Source of the DNA: Accumulibacter phosphatis
GTDB taxonomy: Bacteria > Pseudomonadota > Gammaproteobacteria > Burkholderiales > Rhodocyclaceae
Length of the DNA stretch: 64,000 bases
Direction: 5' to 3'
NCBI RefSeq assembly: GCF_000024165.1
Contig: NC_013194.1
Location: forward strand, 3,472,001 to 3,536,000
The translations under genes and the position numbers were made by a program. Positions 46,704 through 54,835 of this stretch are shown here, piece by piece. Position 1 is the stretch's first letter; every line of letters starts with the position of its first letter. The notes beneath the pieces were generated by a model, which was not told where the DNA came from, made no database searches, and worked only from the letters and a program-made list of their open reading frames with translations.

Positions 46704-48383
46704 GTGAAGCCGCAACCGCCTGCCAGGCGCGTCAACCCAGTCCACAGTCTCTTTCTCGCCATCCCGTTTGCAACACTCGCCCTGCCTGTCGGGGCCGGTC
46801 CGCTGTCCCCCACGCTGGAATGGTCCTGGACCTCGAGCGCGGTGGAGCCGGGTTCGCTGAACGTGATGGGAACACCATCGGTGATGGACATGAACGGGGA
46901 TGGCAAGCCGGACGTGGTGTTCGGTTCGACGGCGTCGACAGGTGGCGGTCTTGTCGAAGTGGGCGTGTTGCGTGCCCTGAATGGGACGAATGGAACAGAA
47001 TTGTTTACCGTCGCCGATCCGTCGCTGCGCATCAATACCGCGGCATCGGTCGCCACTGGCGACATCGATGGCGACAAGAAGCCCGACATCATTGCCGTCG
47101 ACAGCTCGGGACAGCGACTGATCGCTTTCAACAACGACGGCTCGTTCAAGTGGCGCAGCGGCATCCTGGAGGGGATCTACTGGGGCGCACCGGCGATCGC
47201 GGATCTCAACAAGGACGGCAAGCCCGAGATCATCATTGGGCGGCAGGTGCTCAGGAACGACGGAACGCTGCTGTGGACCGGCACAGCGGGCTCGGCGTCC
47301 GGCGGCAACGTCGGCCCGCTGTCGCTGGTGTCGGACGTCAATCTCGACGGCAAGCCGGACGTGGTGGCCGGAAACACCGTGTACAAGGCCGACGGAACCA
47401 TCCAGGCCCAGAATGTGAGCCTGCCCAACGGCTACAATGCCGTGGCCAACTTTGACGGCACGCCGCAGGCCGAGATCGTCCTCGTCGCCGATGGCAAGGT
47501 GTGGCTCCTGAACCACGACATGACCGTCAAGTGGGGCCCGGTGGCCATCCCGGGCGGAGGTTATGGCGGCGCCCCGACAATTGCCGATTTCGATGGTGAC
47601 GGCAAGCCGGAGATCGGTGTCGCCGGCGCTTCGCGCTATGTCGTCTTCGAAACCGACGGCACGGTGAAGTGGCAAACGGTGGTCCAGGATAGCAGTTCGA
47701 ATCGCACCGGCTCCTCGGTCTTCGATTTCGACCGCGACGGCGCCGCCGAAGTCGTCTATGGCGACGAGCTTTATCTGTGGGTATTGGACGGTAGCAACGG
47801 CAGCCTGCGCTTCAAGACCCCCAAGAGTTCGTGCACCTGGTACGAGTATCCGCTCGTCGCGGACGTCGATGCCGACGGGCACGCCGAGATCCTCGGAGTC
47901 GCCAACAACAACTGCGGCTTCGGAAGCCAACGCGGCGTCTATCTCTGGGGCGACGACGCGAACTGGGTAGACACGCGCGACGTTTGGAACGAGCACACCT
48001 ATCACATCACCAATGTCCTGCAGGACGGCACGATCCCAACCGACGAGCAGCCGAACTGGCTGGTCGTCGGCCTCAACGACTTCCGCCTGAACCAGTACCT
48101 GCCGGGCGAGGCGCCACTTCCGGAACCCGCCAGCCTACCCCTCTTCGCGGCCATGCTCGGCCTGCTGGCCTGGGTTCGCGCCAGGGCAGGGAAGCAAACT
48201 TCGGGGAGAGCGGCGAACGGGCTGCGATCAGCCCTTCGCCGGCAGGCCGTCGGCTTCGCCTTCGGCCTGCGAGTGATGGGCGTAGGTTGGCCAGTCGGGC
48301 GAGTACGCGTCGGCCTGTTGGCCCCAGGTACTCCAACCGGCGCGCGATCCGCGGGCGAACATTTCCAGGAAGGGGCCGGGTGA
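46704..48383 (+). CDS. FG-GAP/VCBS seven-repeat protein with PEP-CTERM signal
   Basis: The 559-residue exported protein starts at GTG 46704 behind GAGGAG and has a signal peptide (FLAIPFATLALPVGAG). Seven FG-GAP/VCBS-type repeats carry Ca-binding-like loops: DMNGDGKPDVVFG, DIDGDKKPDIIAV, DLNKDGKPEIIIG, DVNLDGKPDVVAG, DFDGDGKPEIGVA, DFDRDGAAEVVYG and DVDADGHAEILGV. This number suits one seven-bladed propeller. A PEP-CTERM anchor follows (LPEPASLPLFAAMLGLLAW, then RARAGK), which directs exosortase processing. Unusually, the frame runs on for about 60 residues after the anchor and overlaps the convergent methyltransferase gene by 156 bases. Confidence 0.88.
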   Translation: MKPQPPARRVNPVHSLFLAIPFATLALPVGAGPLSPTLEWSWTSSAVEPGSLNVMGTPSVMDMNGDGKPDVVFGSTASTGGGLVEVGVLRALNGTNGTELFTVADPSLRINTAASVATGDIDGDKKPDIIAVDSSGQRLIAFNNDGSFKWRSGILEGIYWGAPAIADLNKDGKPEIIIGRQVLRNDGTLLWTGTAGSASGGNVGPLSLVSDVNLDGKPDVVAGNTVYKADGTIQAQNVSLPNGYNAVANFDGTPQAEIVLVADGKVWLLNHDMTVKWGPVAIPGGGYGGAPTIADFDGDGKPEIGVAGASRYVVFETDGTVKWQTVVQDSSSNRTGSSVFDFDRDGAAEVVYGDELYLWVLDGSNGSLRFKTPKSSCTWYEYPLVADVDADGHAEILGVANNNCGFGSQRGVYLWGDDANWVDTRDVWNEHTYHITNVLQDGTIPTDEQPNWLVVGLNDFRLNQYLPGEAPLPEPASLPLFAAMLGLLAWVRARAGKQTSGRAANGLRSALRRQAVGFAFGLRVMGVGWPVGRVRVGLLAPGTPTGARSAGEHFQEGAG

Positions 48384-48890
48384 GCACGCTTCGATCAGCT
48401 CGTAGGCTTCGTCCGGCTTGCGCGAGTGCTCGCGCTTGCGGCTCTTGATGATATTGACCTGGCGCCGGCCGGGCGCGAGTGTGCGCGCGTTCCTGCCGCG
48501 CACGCCGAAGAGGATCAACTCGGTGGTGTTGCGGAAATAGAAGCCGACGCCGCGCCCGTCCGGACCGCCATCCTTGCGGATCTTGTGCCAGACGATGTTG
48601 CTCTTGTATTCGAAGCCCCAGGCCACCAGCACCCGCAGGCCTTCGGGCAGGAGCGCGTTGGGTACCCACAGGTAGAGGTGTGCGGTATCTTCGACGATCG
48701 CGGCCACCGGCAGCGCCAGAATGTCGTCGAGTGTCATCGTCGCGTAGCGATTCAGGCGCTTGTGCTCGGGCGCCATCTTGCCGGTGCGGTTCTGGAACTG
48801 CCACGGCGGATCGGCGAGAACGGTGTGGAATTTTCGCTCGCCGACTCGCTGCAGCAGGTCGGTGCCCGCTTCGGGGAAGTGCTTGGTCAT
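48228..48890 (-). CDS. MT-A70-family DNA adenine-N6 methyltransferase
   Basis: The 220-residue protein has the catalytic DPPW motif (HTVLADPPWQFQNRTGK), the AHLYLWVPNALLPEGLRVL segment and the C-terminal EMFARGSRAGWSTWG motif of MT-A70 DNA methyltransferases. M.MunI is a restriction-modification member of this family. The gene begins 5 bases after the stop of the BglII-like nuclease (ATG 48890; an adjacent GTG 48893 is possible), so the two are coupled and form a type II restriction-modification system. The methylase should protect host sites of the nuclease. Confidence 0.9.
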   Translation of the reverse strand: MTKHFPEAGTDLLQRVGERKFHTVLADPPWQFQNRTGKMAPEHKRLNRYATMTLDDILALPVAAIVEDTAHLYLWVPNALLPEGLRVLVAWGFEYKSNIVWHKIRKDGGPDGRGVGFYFRNTTELILFGVRGRNARTLAPGRRQVNIIKSRKREHSRKPDEAYELIEACSPGPFLEMFARGSRAGWSTWGQQADAYSPDWPTYAHHSQAEGEADGLPAKG

Positions 48891-48895
48891 CACTG

Positions 48896-49483
48896 TTAAT
48901 CTTCAAGATAAAGGGACTTGCTGATCCCAAAAACGAGGATCGGGCAACCGCCCCCACCTCCGCCCGCTATCCGCGGCAGCAATTTGCTCATATGCGTCGT
49001 GGAGGCACCATAACTCGACCCACGCTTAATTTCCTTGAAGATCTCCTGAAGGGCGTCGCAACGCGTAATTATCACTCCAACAGAGACTGCTCGCAGTTCA
49101 AACAGCAGGCGAAAGTTGTTCAGATCTCGATCGAAAAATGGGTCTTTGTTGTTCCATTCGATCTCCAGAGCAACACGATTCTTGAAACAGTCCACTTGGT
49201 GCGTCGGCGTTGCCGTATGGGATTTGTCGATCACGATCTCCGTTTCGAACTGCTTCTCCTCCCATCCCAGCCTGTACAGCTCGCTGTCTATGGCTTCCGA
49301 AACCTTCGACTTTCGCCCCCCGCCCACCGTAATCCAACTGCGGCGAAAGCGGAATGTGGTGAGCGTCCCCACGATCTCATCCCACTCCTTGGGAAAATCC
49401 TGCTTGAGGATAGCGCAGGCGTGTTTCCATTCGTGAACTTCGTAGTTCTGGCGCAGAAAATCGGGGAGCAGATCAATGCCCAT
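48896..49483 (-). CDS. BglII-family type II restriction endonuclease
   Basis: The 195-residue protein fits the RE_BglII family in length (BglII 223, BstYI about 203) and in its core VDCFKNRVALEIEWNNKD. Asp98, Glu107 and Glu109 have exactly the 9- and 11-residue spacing of the BglII active-site residues Asp84, Glu93 and Gln95. The following FFDRDLNNFRLLFE matches the family. The target is predicted to contain a GATC core (AGATCT or RGATCY); this is inferred. ATG 49483 has no strong ribosome binding site. It is the upstream gene of the nuclease-methylase pair. Confidence 0.85.
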   Translation of the reverse strand: MGIDLLPDFLRQNYEVHEWKHACAILKQDFPKEWDEIVGTLTTFRFRRSWITVGGGRKSKVSEAIDSELYRLGWEEKQFETEIVIDKSHTATPTHQVDCFKNRVALEIEWNNKDPFFDRDLNNFRLLFELRAVSVGVIITRCDALQEIFKEIKRGSSYGASTTHMSKLLPRIAGGGGGGCPILVFGISKSLYLED

Positions 49484-49766
49484 CGTCGCTTTCGAGGAAT
49501 ACTCCGGGGATCCTAACCGGTCGGTAGCGCTATCGCCAAGCCTTTGTTGGCCAGGGCCGACGATGGCTCCCAGCCCACATATCGCGATACCATCGCGACT
49601 TCTCATCAACAAGCCAAACAGATGCCTGCAGCGAAAGGGCAGCGCCCCGAGACGTGTTCCCTCCCGACAACGTTGACGGCACCGACAGGAACCTCCGCTG
49701 GCAGCCCGTATCCCTCGAGTCATCGTCGGCCACTGCGGGCTGCCCCTTCCAGAAAGGCAGCAGCCG
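49484..49766. promoter_or_regulatory. spacer between restriction genes and cobS with inverted repeat
   Basis: This divergent spacer holds the promoters of cobS and of the restriction pair. GGCAGCCCG (49700-49708) and CGGGCTGCC (49736-49744) form a perfect nine-base inverted repeat with a 27-base loop, ending 22 bases before the cobS start. I looked for a cobalamin riboswitch (B12 box) and do not see one. The hairpin could affect translation of cobS. Confidence 0.4.
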
Positions 49767-50519
49767 ATGCTTAGGCGCGAGATCGAATACTTCTTCGGCG
49801 CCATTCGCTTCTTCACGCGGCTGCCGGTACCGGCCTGGGTCGGCCACAGCAGCGAGGCGCTAAACCGGGCAGCACGCTACTTCCCGGCGGTTGGGCTGCT
49901 CGTCGGCGCCATCGCCGCGCTGGTCTTCGTCCTCACTGCGCAGGTCTGGCCGACGACGCTGGCGGTGCTCGCGTCGATGAGCAGCGCCCTCTACGTCACC
50001 GGAGCGTTTCACGAAGACGGCTGGAGCGACATGGTCGATGGCTTCGGCGGTGGCTGGGAGAAAGCCCAGATCCTGGCGATCATGAAGGATTCACGCATCG
50101 GCAGTTTCGGCGCCATCGCGCTCGTCATCCTGCTGCTCGCCAGGTTCTGCGCGCTGATCGAACTCGATCCAGCGGTAGTCGCTGCCGCCCTGCTTGCCGG
50201 CCACACCATCTCCCGCTTTGCCGCAACCACGCTGCTGCGTGGCCTGGCCTATGTGCGTGACGAGGGAAAGTCGAAGCCTCTGGCGACGCGCATCGGCTGG
50301 GGCGAACTCCTCTTCGCCGGGGTCACGGCCGTTCTGCCGCTGCTTCTGCTGCCGGCAACCGAAGCGCTGCTCGGCTGCCTGTTCGCGGCACTGGCGACTC
50401 TCTGGCTGGCACGCCTGTTCGGGCGCCGGATCGGCGGCTACACCGGCGACTGCCTCGGCGCCACGCAGCAGCTCTCGGAAGTTGCCTTCTACTGCGGGTT
50501 GCTGTGCAGGTTTTCCTGA
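49767..50519 (+). CDS. cobS: adenosylcobinamide-GDP ribazoletransferase (cobalamin synthase)
   Basis: The 250-residue integral membrane enzyme joins adenosylcobinamide-GDP and alpha-ribazole in the last step of B12 nucleotide-loop assembly. Diagnostic segments are FFTRLPVPAWV, AFHEDGWSDMVDGFGGGWEK, ILAIMKDSRIGSFGAIAL and RRIGGYTGDCLGATQQLSE. Hydrophobic helices fill the rest. It overlaps cobC by 16 bases, so the two are co-translated. Confidence 0.96.
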   Translation: MLRREIEYFFGAIRFFTRLPVPAWVGHSSEALNRAARYFPAVGLLVGAIAALVFVLTAQVWPTTLAVLASMSSALYVTGAFHEDGWSDMVDGFGGGWEKAQILAIMKDSRIGSFGAIALVILLLARFCALIELDPAVVAAALLAGHTISRFAATTLLRGLAYVRDEGKSKPLATRIGWGELLFAGVTAVLPLLLLPATEALLGCLFAALATLWLARLFGRRIGGYTGDCLGATQQLSEVAFYCGLLCRFS

Positions 50520-51061
50520 TTCGCCATCCGCGACCACTGGTCGGCGCGGGCATCTGCTACGGGCAACTCGACGTCGAGGCCGAAGACCCGCAGCCGACTG
50601 CCGACCGCCTGCGCGCACTGTTGCCGGCCGGCACGCCGGTGGTTGCCAGTCCGCTGCGCCGTAGCCGCTGCCTCGCCGAGGCCTTGCACGCGCACCCGCT
50701 GTTCGATCGGCGCCTGATGGAGATCGACTTCGGTGAATGGGAGGGCAGAGGCTGGGACCAGGTCGAGCGGGCGCTGCTCGACGCCTGGGCCGCCGACGTG
50801 CTGCACTTCTCGCCGCCGAGCGGCGAATCGGCGGCGATGCTGCAGGCGCGCGTCATCGATTGCTTCAGCGATTGCGTCGCCGAGCTGCGCGCGACCAGCG
50901 TCGCGCTCGTCAGCCACGCCGGTGCCATCCGCGCTGCACTCGGCCACTGGCTGCAACTGCCGGTCGACGAGTGGAGCCAATTGGCGCTCGACTTCGGCAG
51001 CGTGACGTTGATCGACGTCGAGCCCGGGGCCGCCGCCGTGCTGCGTTTCATCAACCGCTGA
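50504..51061 (+). CDS. cobC: alpha-ribazole phosphatase (histidine phosphatase family)
   Basis: The 185-residue enzyme dephosphorylates alpha-ribazole 5'-phosphate for the nucleotide loop of B12. The phosphohistidine motif is FLIRHPRP (His8), with IRHP in place of the usual RHG, a variant seen in related betaproteobacterial CobC. DFGEWEGRGWDQV and VALVSHAGAIRAAL complete the family pattern. It starts with GTG 50504 inside cobS. Confidence 0.9.
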   Translation: MQVFLIRHPRPLVGAGICYGQLDVEAEDPQPTADRLRALLPAGTPVVASPLRRSRCLAEALHAHPLFDRRLMEIDFGEWEGRGWDQVERALLDAWAADVLHFSPPSGESAAMLQARVIDCFSDCVAELRATSVALVSHAGAIRAALGHWLQLPVDEWSQLALDFGSVTLIDVEPGAAAVLRFINR

Positions 51062-51095
51062 GGCGGCCATGATGGCGCTGCCGCGAGCGCGCCGA

Positions 51096-52010
51096 TCAAC
51101 CACGCGGGTGGTGCTGGGCGTGCAGAATCTTGAGCCGTTCGCGGGCGACGTGCGTGTAGATCTGCGTCGTCGAGATGTCCGAGTGACCGAGCAGGAGTTG
51201 CACGACGCGCAGATCGGCACCGTGGTTCAGCAGGTGCGTGGCGAAGGCGTGGCGCAGCACGTGCGGTGACAGGCGGGCCGGATCCATCCCGGCCTGCAGC
51301 GCGTAACGCTTGATCAGTTGCCAGAAAGCCTGCCGAGTCATCGCCGCGCCGCGCGCGGTGACGAAGACGTCGTCGGACTGGCGTCCCGCGAGCAGCGCCA
51401 GCCGCCCGTCGGCGAGATGGCGACGCAGCCAGTCGCGCGCCTCCTCGCCCAGCGGGACAAGTCGCTCCTTGGCACCCTTGCCGAAAACACGCACGACGCC
51501 CATGTCGAGACTGACCTCGTGCAGTTTGAGGCCCACCAGTTCGGAAACGCGCAGGCCGGTCGCATAGAGAGTTTCGAGCATCGCCCGATCGCGCTGGCCA
51601 AGCGGTGTCTCGCTCGGCGGCGCGCCGAGCAGGCGCTCGACCTGCAACTCGGAAAGAACTTTCGGCAAGCGCGACGGCTTCACCGGCATGGCGATGCGCA
51701 GCGTCGGATCGCTGCTCCGCCGGCCGTGCGCCACTTGATGACGATAGAAGCGGCGCAGCGTCGACAGGTAGCGGGCCTGTGAGGAGGCGCGCAGTGTCTG
51801 CGCGAGCGTGGCGACAAAACGCAGCAGCGTCGCTTCGTCGATGCCGCACAGGGAGCCGAGCCGCTGTTCGGCGAGCCAGCCCGCAAGTTGCCCGAGGTCG
51901 CTGCGGTAGCTGCTCAGTGACGCCTTGGCCAGCCCGTCCTCGAGCCAGAGCGTGTCGCAGAAGGCGTCGATCTCGGCCAGATCGGCGGGATCCGCCTCAG
52001 CAGCCTTCAT
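51096..52010 (-). CDS. xerD: site-specific tyrosine recombinase XerD
   Basis: The 304-residue recombinase resolves chromosome dimers at dif together with XerC. The catalytic set is complete: Arg in YATGLRVSELVGLKL, Lys in FGKGAKERLVPLG, His-x-x-Arg in SPHVLRHAFATHL, His in LLLGHSDISTTQIY, and the nucleophile Tyr in QIYTHV. The N-terminal core-binding domain (IDAFCDTLWLEDGLAKASLS) is typical of XerD. It is not linked to mobile-element features, so it is the housekeeping copy. It overlaps ogt by 14 bases. Confidence 0.95.
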   Translation of the reverse strand: MKAAEADPADLAEIDAFCDTLWLEDGLAKASLSSYRSDLGQLAGWLAEQRLGSLCGIDEATLLRFVATLAQTLRASSQARYLSTLRRFYRHQVAHGRRSSDPTLRIAMPVKPSRLPKVLSELQVERLLGAPPSETPLGQRDRAMLETLYATGLRVSELVGLKLHEVSLDMGVVRVFGKGAKERLVPLGEEARDWLRRHLADGRLALLAGRQSDDVFVTARGAAMTRQAFWQLIKRYALQAGMDPARLSPHVLRHAFATHLLNHGADLRVVQLLLGHSDISTTQIYTHVARERLKILHAQHHPRG

Positions 52011-52476
52011 GCGTCAGCAGCCAGCGCTTGATGTCGAGCAGGAAACCGCCGCGCTGGCGGGCAAAGCCGCCAAGGCCGCCACCACTTGCCAGCACGCGAT
52101 GGCAGGGAACGACGACCGGATACGGATTGGCACCACAGGCCTGGCCGACGGCGCGTGGCGCATTGTCCAACGCCCGGGCCACTTCGCCGTAAGTGCGCGT
52201 CTGGTGCGTCGGGATGGCCGCGATCTGCTGCCAGACACGGCGCTGAAACACTGTCCCGGCCGCGCGCAGCGGCAAGAGGAAAGTGTAGTCGGCATCGACC
52301 AGGTAAGCGGTGAGCTGGCGAGCAGCCTCGGCAGCCAGAGGATTCGCCGGGGCGACTTCCGCCACTGCCGGGAGAAAGCTGATGCCGTGGATCTCCCACT
52401 CGTCGCAGCGCACGCCGAGGCAAAAGCCGGGAGCGGCGACCACGGCCTGGTACTCGGGCGCGGCGTGCGTGCTCAC
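51997..52476 (-). CDS. ogt: methylated-DNA-protein-cysteine methyltransferase
   Basis: The 159-residue suicide DNA-repair protein removes alkyl groups from O6-alkylguanine. The acceptor cysteine lies in the motif VVVPCHRVL. The DNA-binding region is FQRRVWQQIAAIPTHQTRTY and the usual GxxLxGFxxGxxxK motif appears as GGGLGGFARQRGGFLLDIK. The N-terminal domain is short, as in Ogt. Its 3' end overlaps the start of xerD, an arrangement that suggests one transcript. Confidence 0.94.
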   Translation of the reverse strand: MSTHAAPEYQAVVAAPGFCLGVRCDEWEIHGISFLPAVAEVAPANPLAAEAARQLTAYLVDADYTFLLPLRAAGTVFQRRVWQQIAAIPTHQTRTYGEVARALDNAPRAVGQACGANPYPVVVPCHRVLASGGGLGGFARQRGGFLLDIKRWLLTHEGC

Positions 52477-52485
52477 CGCCGTCGC

Positions 52486-53058
52486 TCAGGAGGCCTTGCC
52501 GAGCAGCGCCTGCTTAAGGTCATCCTGCACCGGCTTGTTGCCCAGCCAGATCTTCAGCAGCGCCTTGTAGAAGTCTTCGCCAGCGATGTCCTTGCCCTTC
52601 ACCTGCCCGTTCACGGTCAGGCGCGTGCCAGTCTCCGGCAGCCAGTCGATGACGACGGTCGTCCCCGACTTGGCTTCAACAATCGCCAGCAGGGTGTCCG
52701 AAAACTGCTTCAGGCGGTCCTTGAGCCCAGCCATCTCGGCCTCCGTGTGGTTGTTGGCCATGCCTTCTTCGAGCGCCTCGACGAACTGCTTGGCAGTAAG
52801 GTCGCGCAGCAGGCTGATCGAAATCCGCTTCGCCCCCTTGGCGGCCAGCACGGCTTCGGCATCGCCTCGCTTCTCGGGCAGGTAGAGGGCCATCGCATAG
52901 ACCTTTATGACCAGTTTCTTGCGCAAACCGGCGCCGTTGGCGACCAGGTCGCCGTTGCCGACGCGGGTCTTGTCGTCGAACTTGACGCCGGCAACTTCGA
53001 CCGCGGCCGCCAGGTTGAAGGACAGGGCGGCAACGGCCGCCAGCAGCAGATGTTTCAT
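52486..53058 (-). CDS. chalcone-isomerase-like periplasmic protein
   Basis: The 190-residue protein has a signal peptide (LLLAAVAALSFNLAAA). It matches the chalcone-isomerase-like family of proteobacteria through VEVAGVKFDDKTRVGNGDLV, KLVIKVYAMALYLPE and the central ISISLLRDLTAKQFVEALEE. Despite the name, no isomerase activity is established for the bacterial branch. CTAAAGGAGACC gives a good ribosome binding site. It lies 9 bases before the ogt start on the same strand. Confidence 0.88.
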   Translation of the reverse strand: MKHLLLAAVAALSFNLAAAVEVAGVKFDDKTRVGNGDLVANGAGLRKKLVIKVYAMALYLPEKRGDAEAVLAAKGAKRISISLLRDLTAKQFVEALEEGMANNHTEAEMAGLKDRLKQFSDTLLAIVEAKSGTTVVIDWLPETGTRLTVNGQVKGKDIAGEDFYKALLKIWLGNKPVQDDLKQALLGKAS

Positions 53059-53173
53059 ACGGTCTCCTTTAGGGGGTGCTTCATTCGGCGGGTCCGGGAA
53101 AACCGCAGCGGCATCCGCCCGCCGCTGCAGGTGTGCAACGAAACGGCAAGCAGCGCCGCCGCCGGCAAGGCAG

Positions 53174-54430
53174 CTAGCTGCGCACCTCGCCGTTGCCGAG
53201 AACGATCCATTTCTGGCTGGTCAGTCCTTCCAGGCCGACCGGACCACGAGCGTGAATCTTGTCGGTCGAGATGCCGATCTCGGCACCAAGACCGTACTCG
53301 AAACCATCGGCAAAGCGCGTCGAGGCATTGACCATTACCGAAGCCGAGTCGACTTCACGCAGGAAGCGCATTGCCGAGGTGTAGTTCTCGCTGACGATGG
53401 CGTCGGTGTGGTGTGACCCGTAGCGATTGATGTGCGCGATCGCTTCGTCGAGCCCGGCGACAATCTTGACGGAAATAATGGGCGCCAGGAACTCGGTAGC
53501 GTAATCGTCCTCGGTCGCCGCCGTCGCCTGCGGGACGATGGCAAGTGTTTCGGGACAGCCGCGAATCTCGACGCCTTGGCGCATCAGCATCGTCGCCAGG
53601 GGCAGCAGCAAGCGCCCTGCCAGCGAACGCGCCACGAGCAGTGACTCGGCGGTGTTGCAGGTGCCGTAACGCTGCGTCTTGGCATTCTCGACAATGTGCA
53701 GCGCCTTCTCGGGATCGGCATCAGCGTCGATGAAGACGTGGCAGTTGCCATCAAGGTGCTGAATCATCGGGACGCGACACTCGGCGAGCAAACGCGAGAT
53801 CAGTCCTTTGCCGCCGCGCGGCACGATCACATCGACATGCTCGCGCATACGGATCAAATGCCCGACAGCGGCCCGGTCGGTGGTCTCGAGCACCTGCACG
53901 GCGGTGGCCGGCAGGCCGGCGCTGGCCAGTCCCTCCTGGACGAGCGCGGCGATCGCCTGGTTGCTGCGGATCGCTTCGGAGCCACCACGCAGGATCGAGG
54001 CATTGCCGGACTTGAGGCACAGGGCAGCAGCGTCGGCCGTCACGTTGGGACGCGCCTCGTAGATGATGCCGATGACGCCAAGCGGGACGCGCATCCTGCC
54101 GACCTGGATACCACTGGGCCGGAATTTCAGTTCGCTGATTTCGCCGACCGGATCGGCCAGCGCAGCGACTTGCTCGACACCTTCGGCCATGGCCACAACG
54201 CCCTTCGCGGACAGCGTCAGACGGTCGAGCAGCGCCGGTTCGAGGCCAGCCGCGCGCGCGGCCGCAAGATCGTCCTGGTTCGCCGCGACGAGGACGTCTG
54301 CCTCGCGCCGGATTGCCGCCGCCATGGCCCGCAGCGCGCTGTTCTTGGCATTGCTGTCGGCGCGTGCGACGCGCCGTGACGCGGCGCGGGCCTGCTCGCC
54401 GACGGTTTGCATGTACTGCTCGATGTCCAT
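53174..54430 (-). CDS. proA: gamma-glutamyl phosphate reductase
   Basis: This second step of proline synthesis reduces gamma-glutamyl phosphate to the semialdehyde with NADPH. The 418-residue length equals the family norm (E. coli 417). The catalytic Cys is in QRYGTCNTAESLLV, the cofactor region is VPLGVIGIIYEARPNVTADA, and FADGFEYGLGAEIGISTDK and ARGPVGLEGL are characteristic. AGAAGG precedes ATG 54430; the in-frame ATG 13 codons earlier lacks that. No proB is next to it; the holA-proA order is common in betaproteobacteria. Confidence 0.97.
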   Translation of the reverse strand: MDIEQYMQTVGEQARAASRRVARADSNAKNSALRAMAAAIRREADVLVAANQDDLAAARAAGLEPALLDRLTLSAKGVVAMAEGVEQVAALADPVGEISELKFRPSGIQVGRMRVPLGVIGIIYEARPNVTADAAALCLKSGNASILRGGSEAIRSNQAIAALVQEGLASAGLPATAVQVLETTDRAAVGHLIRMREHVDVIVPRGGKGLISRLLAECRVPMIQHLDGNCHVFIDADADPEKALHIVENAKTQRYGTCNTAESLLVARSLAGRLLLPLATMLMRQGVEIRGCPETLAIVPQATAATEDDYATEFLAPIISVKIVAGLDEAIAHINRYGSHHTDAIVSENYTSAMRFLREVDSASVMVNASTRFADGFEYGLGAEIGISTDKIHARGPVGLEGLTSQKWIVLGNGEVRS

Positions 54431-54552
54431 GAGCCTTCTCTTTTCTGCAGACAGGCTGATTATAGCCATCGCCGGCGCATGGGCGTCAAGGGAACCACTT
54501 GCACGAAACGTACTCTTAACCCCATCGTTACCTGCCTGTACCGATCAAGATC

Positions 54553-54804
54553 ATGAAAAAGAAGCTGATTCTGCCTGCTGAAGTCAAGGTCTGCGCGACC
54601 TGCAGTTATTGGGACGGGGAGCGAACCGTCGATAGCGAACTGCGTCTGGTTGTCGTCGGAGAGGATTGCGAGGGCGAGTGCCTGGTACGCACCACGAACA
54701 GCCACGGTCTCACCGATGCACGTGGCGAAGGCGCGAATTGCGCCTGGGAACACCTGGCACCCGATTCGCCGTCAAGCGACCCGGAAAGCGGCGCCAGTTC
54801 GTGA
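54553..54804 (+). CDS. small cysteine-rich protein
   Basis: The 83-residue protein has a CxxC followed by aromatic and charged residues (VCATCSYWDGER), a second Cys pair (DCEGEC) and a last one in NCAWEHL. Five or six cysteines in so short a chain suggest metal or Fe-S binding. I do not recognise a firm family. The CxxCxxW start recalls the small beta subunits of glycyl-radical arylalkylsuccinate synthases, but this is only a resemblance. It has no strong ribosome binding site, and its 3' end faces holA 31 bases away. Confidence 0.6.
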   Translation: MKKKLILPAEVKVCATCSYWDGERTVDSELRLVVVGEDCEGECLVRTTNSHGLTDARGEGANCAWEHLAPDSPSSDPESGASS

Positions 54805-54835
54805 GCGGGCGCCGCAGCGGAGCGCTGGCCGTCGT

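Noticed and set aside
49484..49766. Cobalamin riboswitch upstream of cobS
   Set aside because: No B12-box-like sequence or matching fold was seen; only a nine-base inverted repeat.
50504..51061. RHP instead of RHG in the CobC phosphohistidine motif as a loss-of-function sign
   Set aside because: The catalytic His is kept, and the HP variant is familiar in betaproteobacterial CobC proteins.
51096..52010. Tyrosine recombinase as evidence of an integrated element
   Set aside because: The protein is a full-length XerD with a housekeeping context (ogt overlap); no att repeats or phage genes are adjacent.
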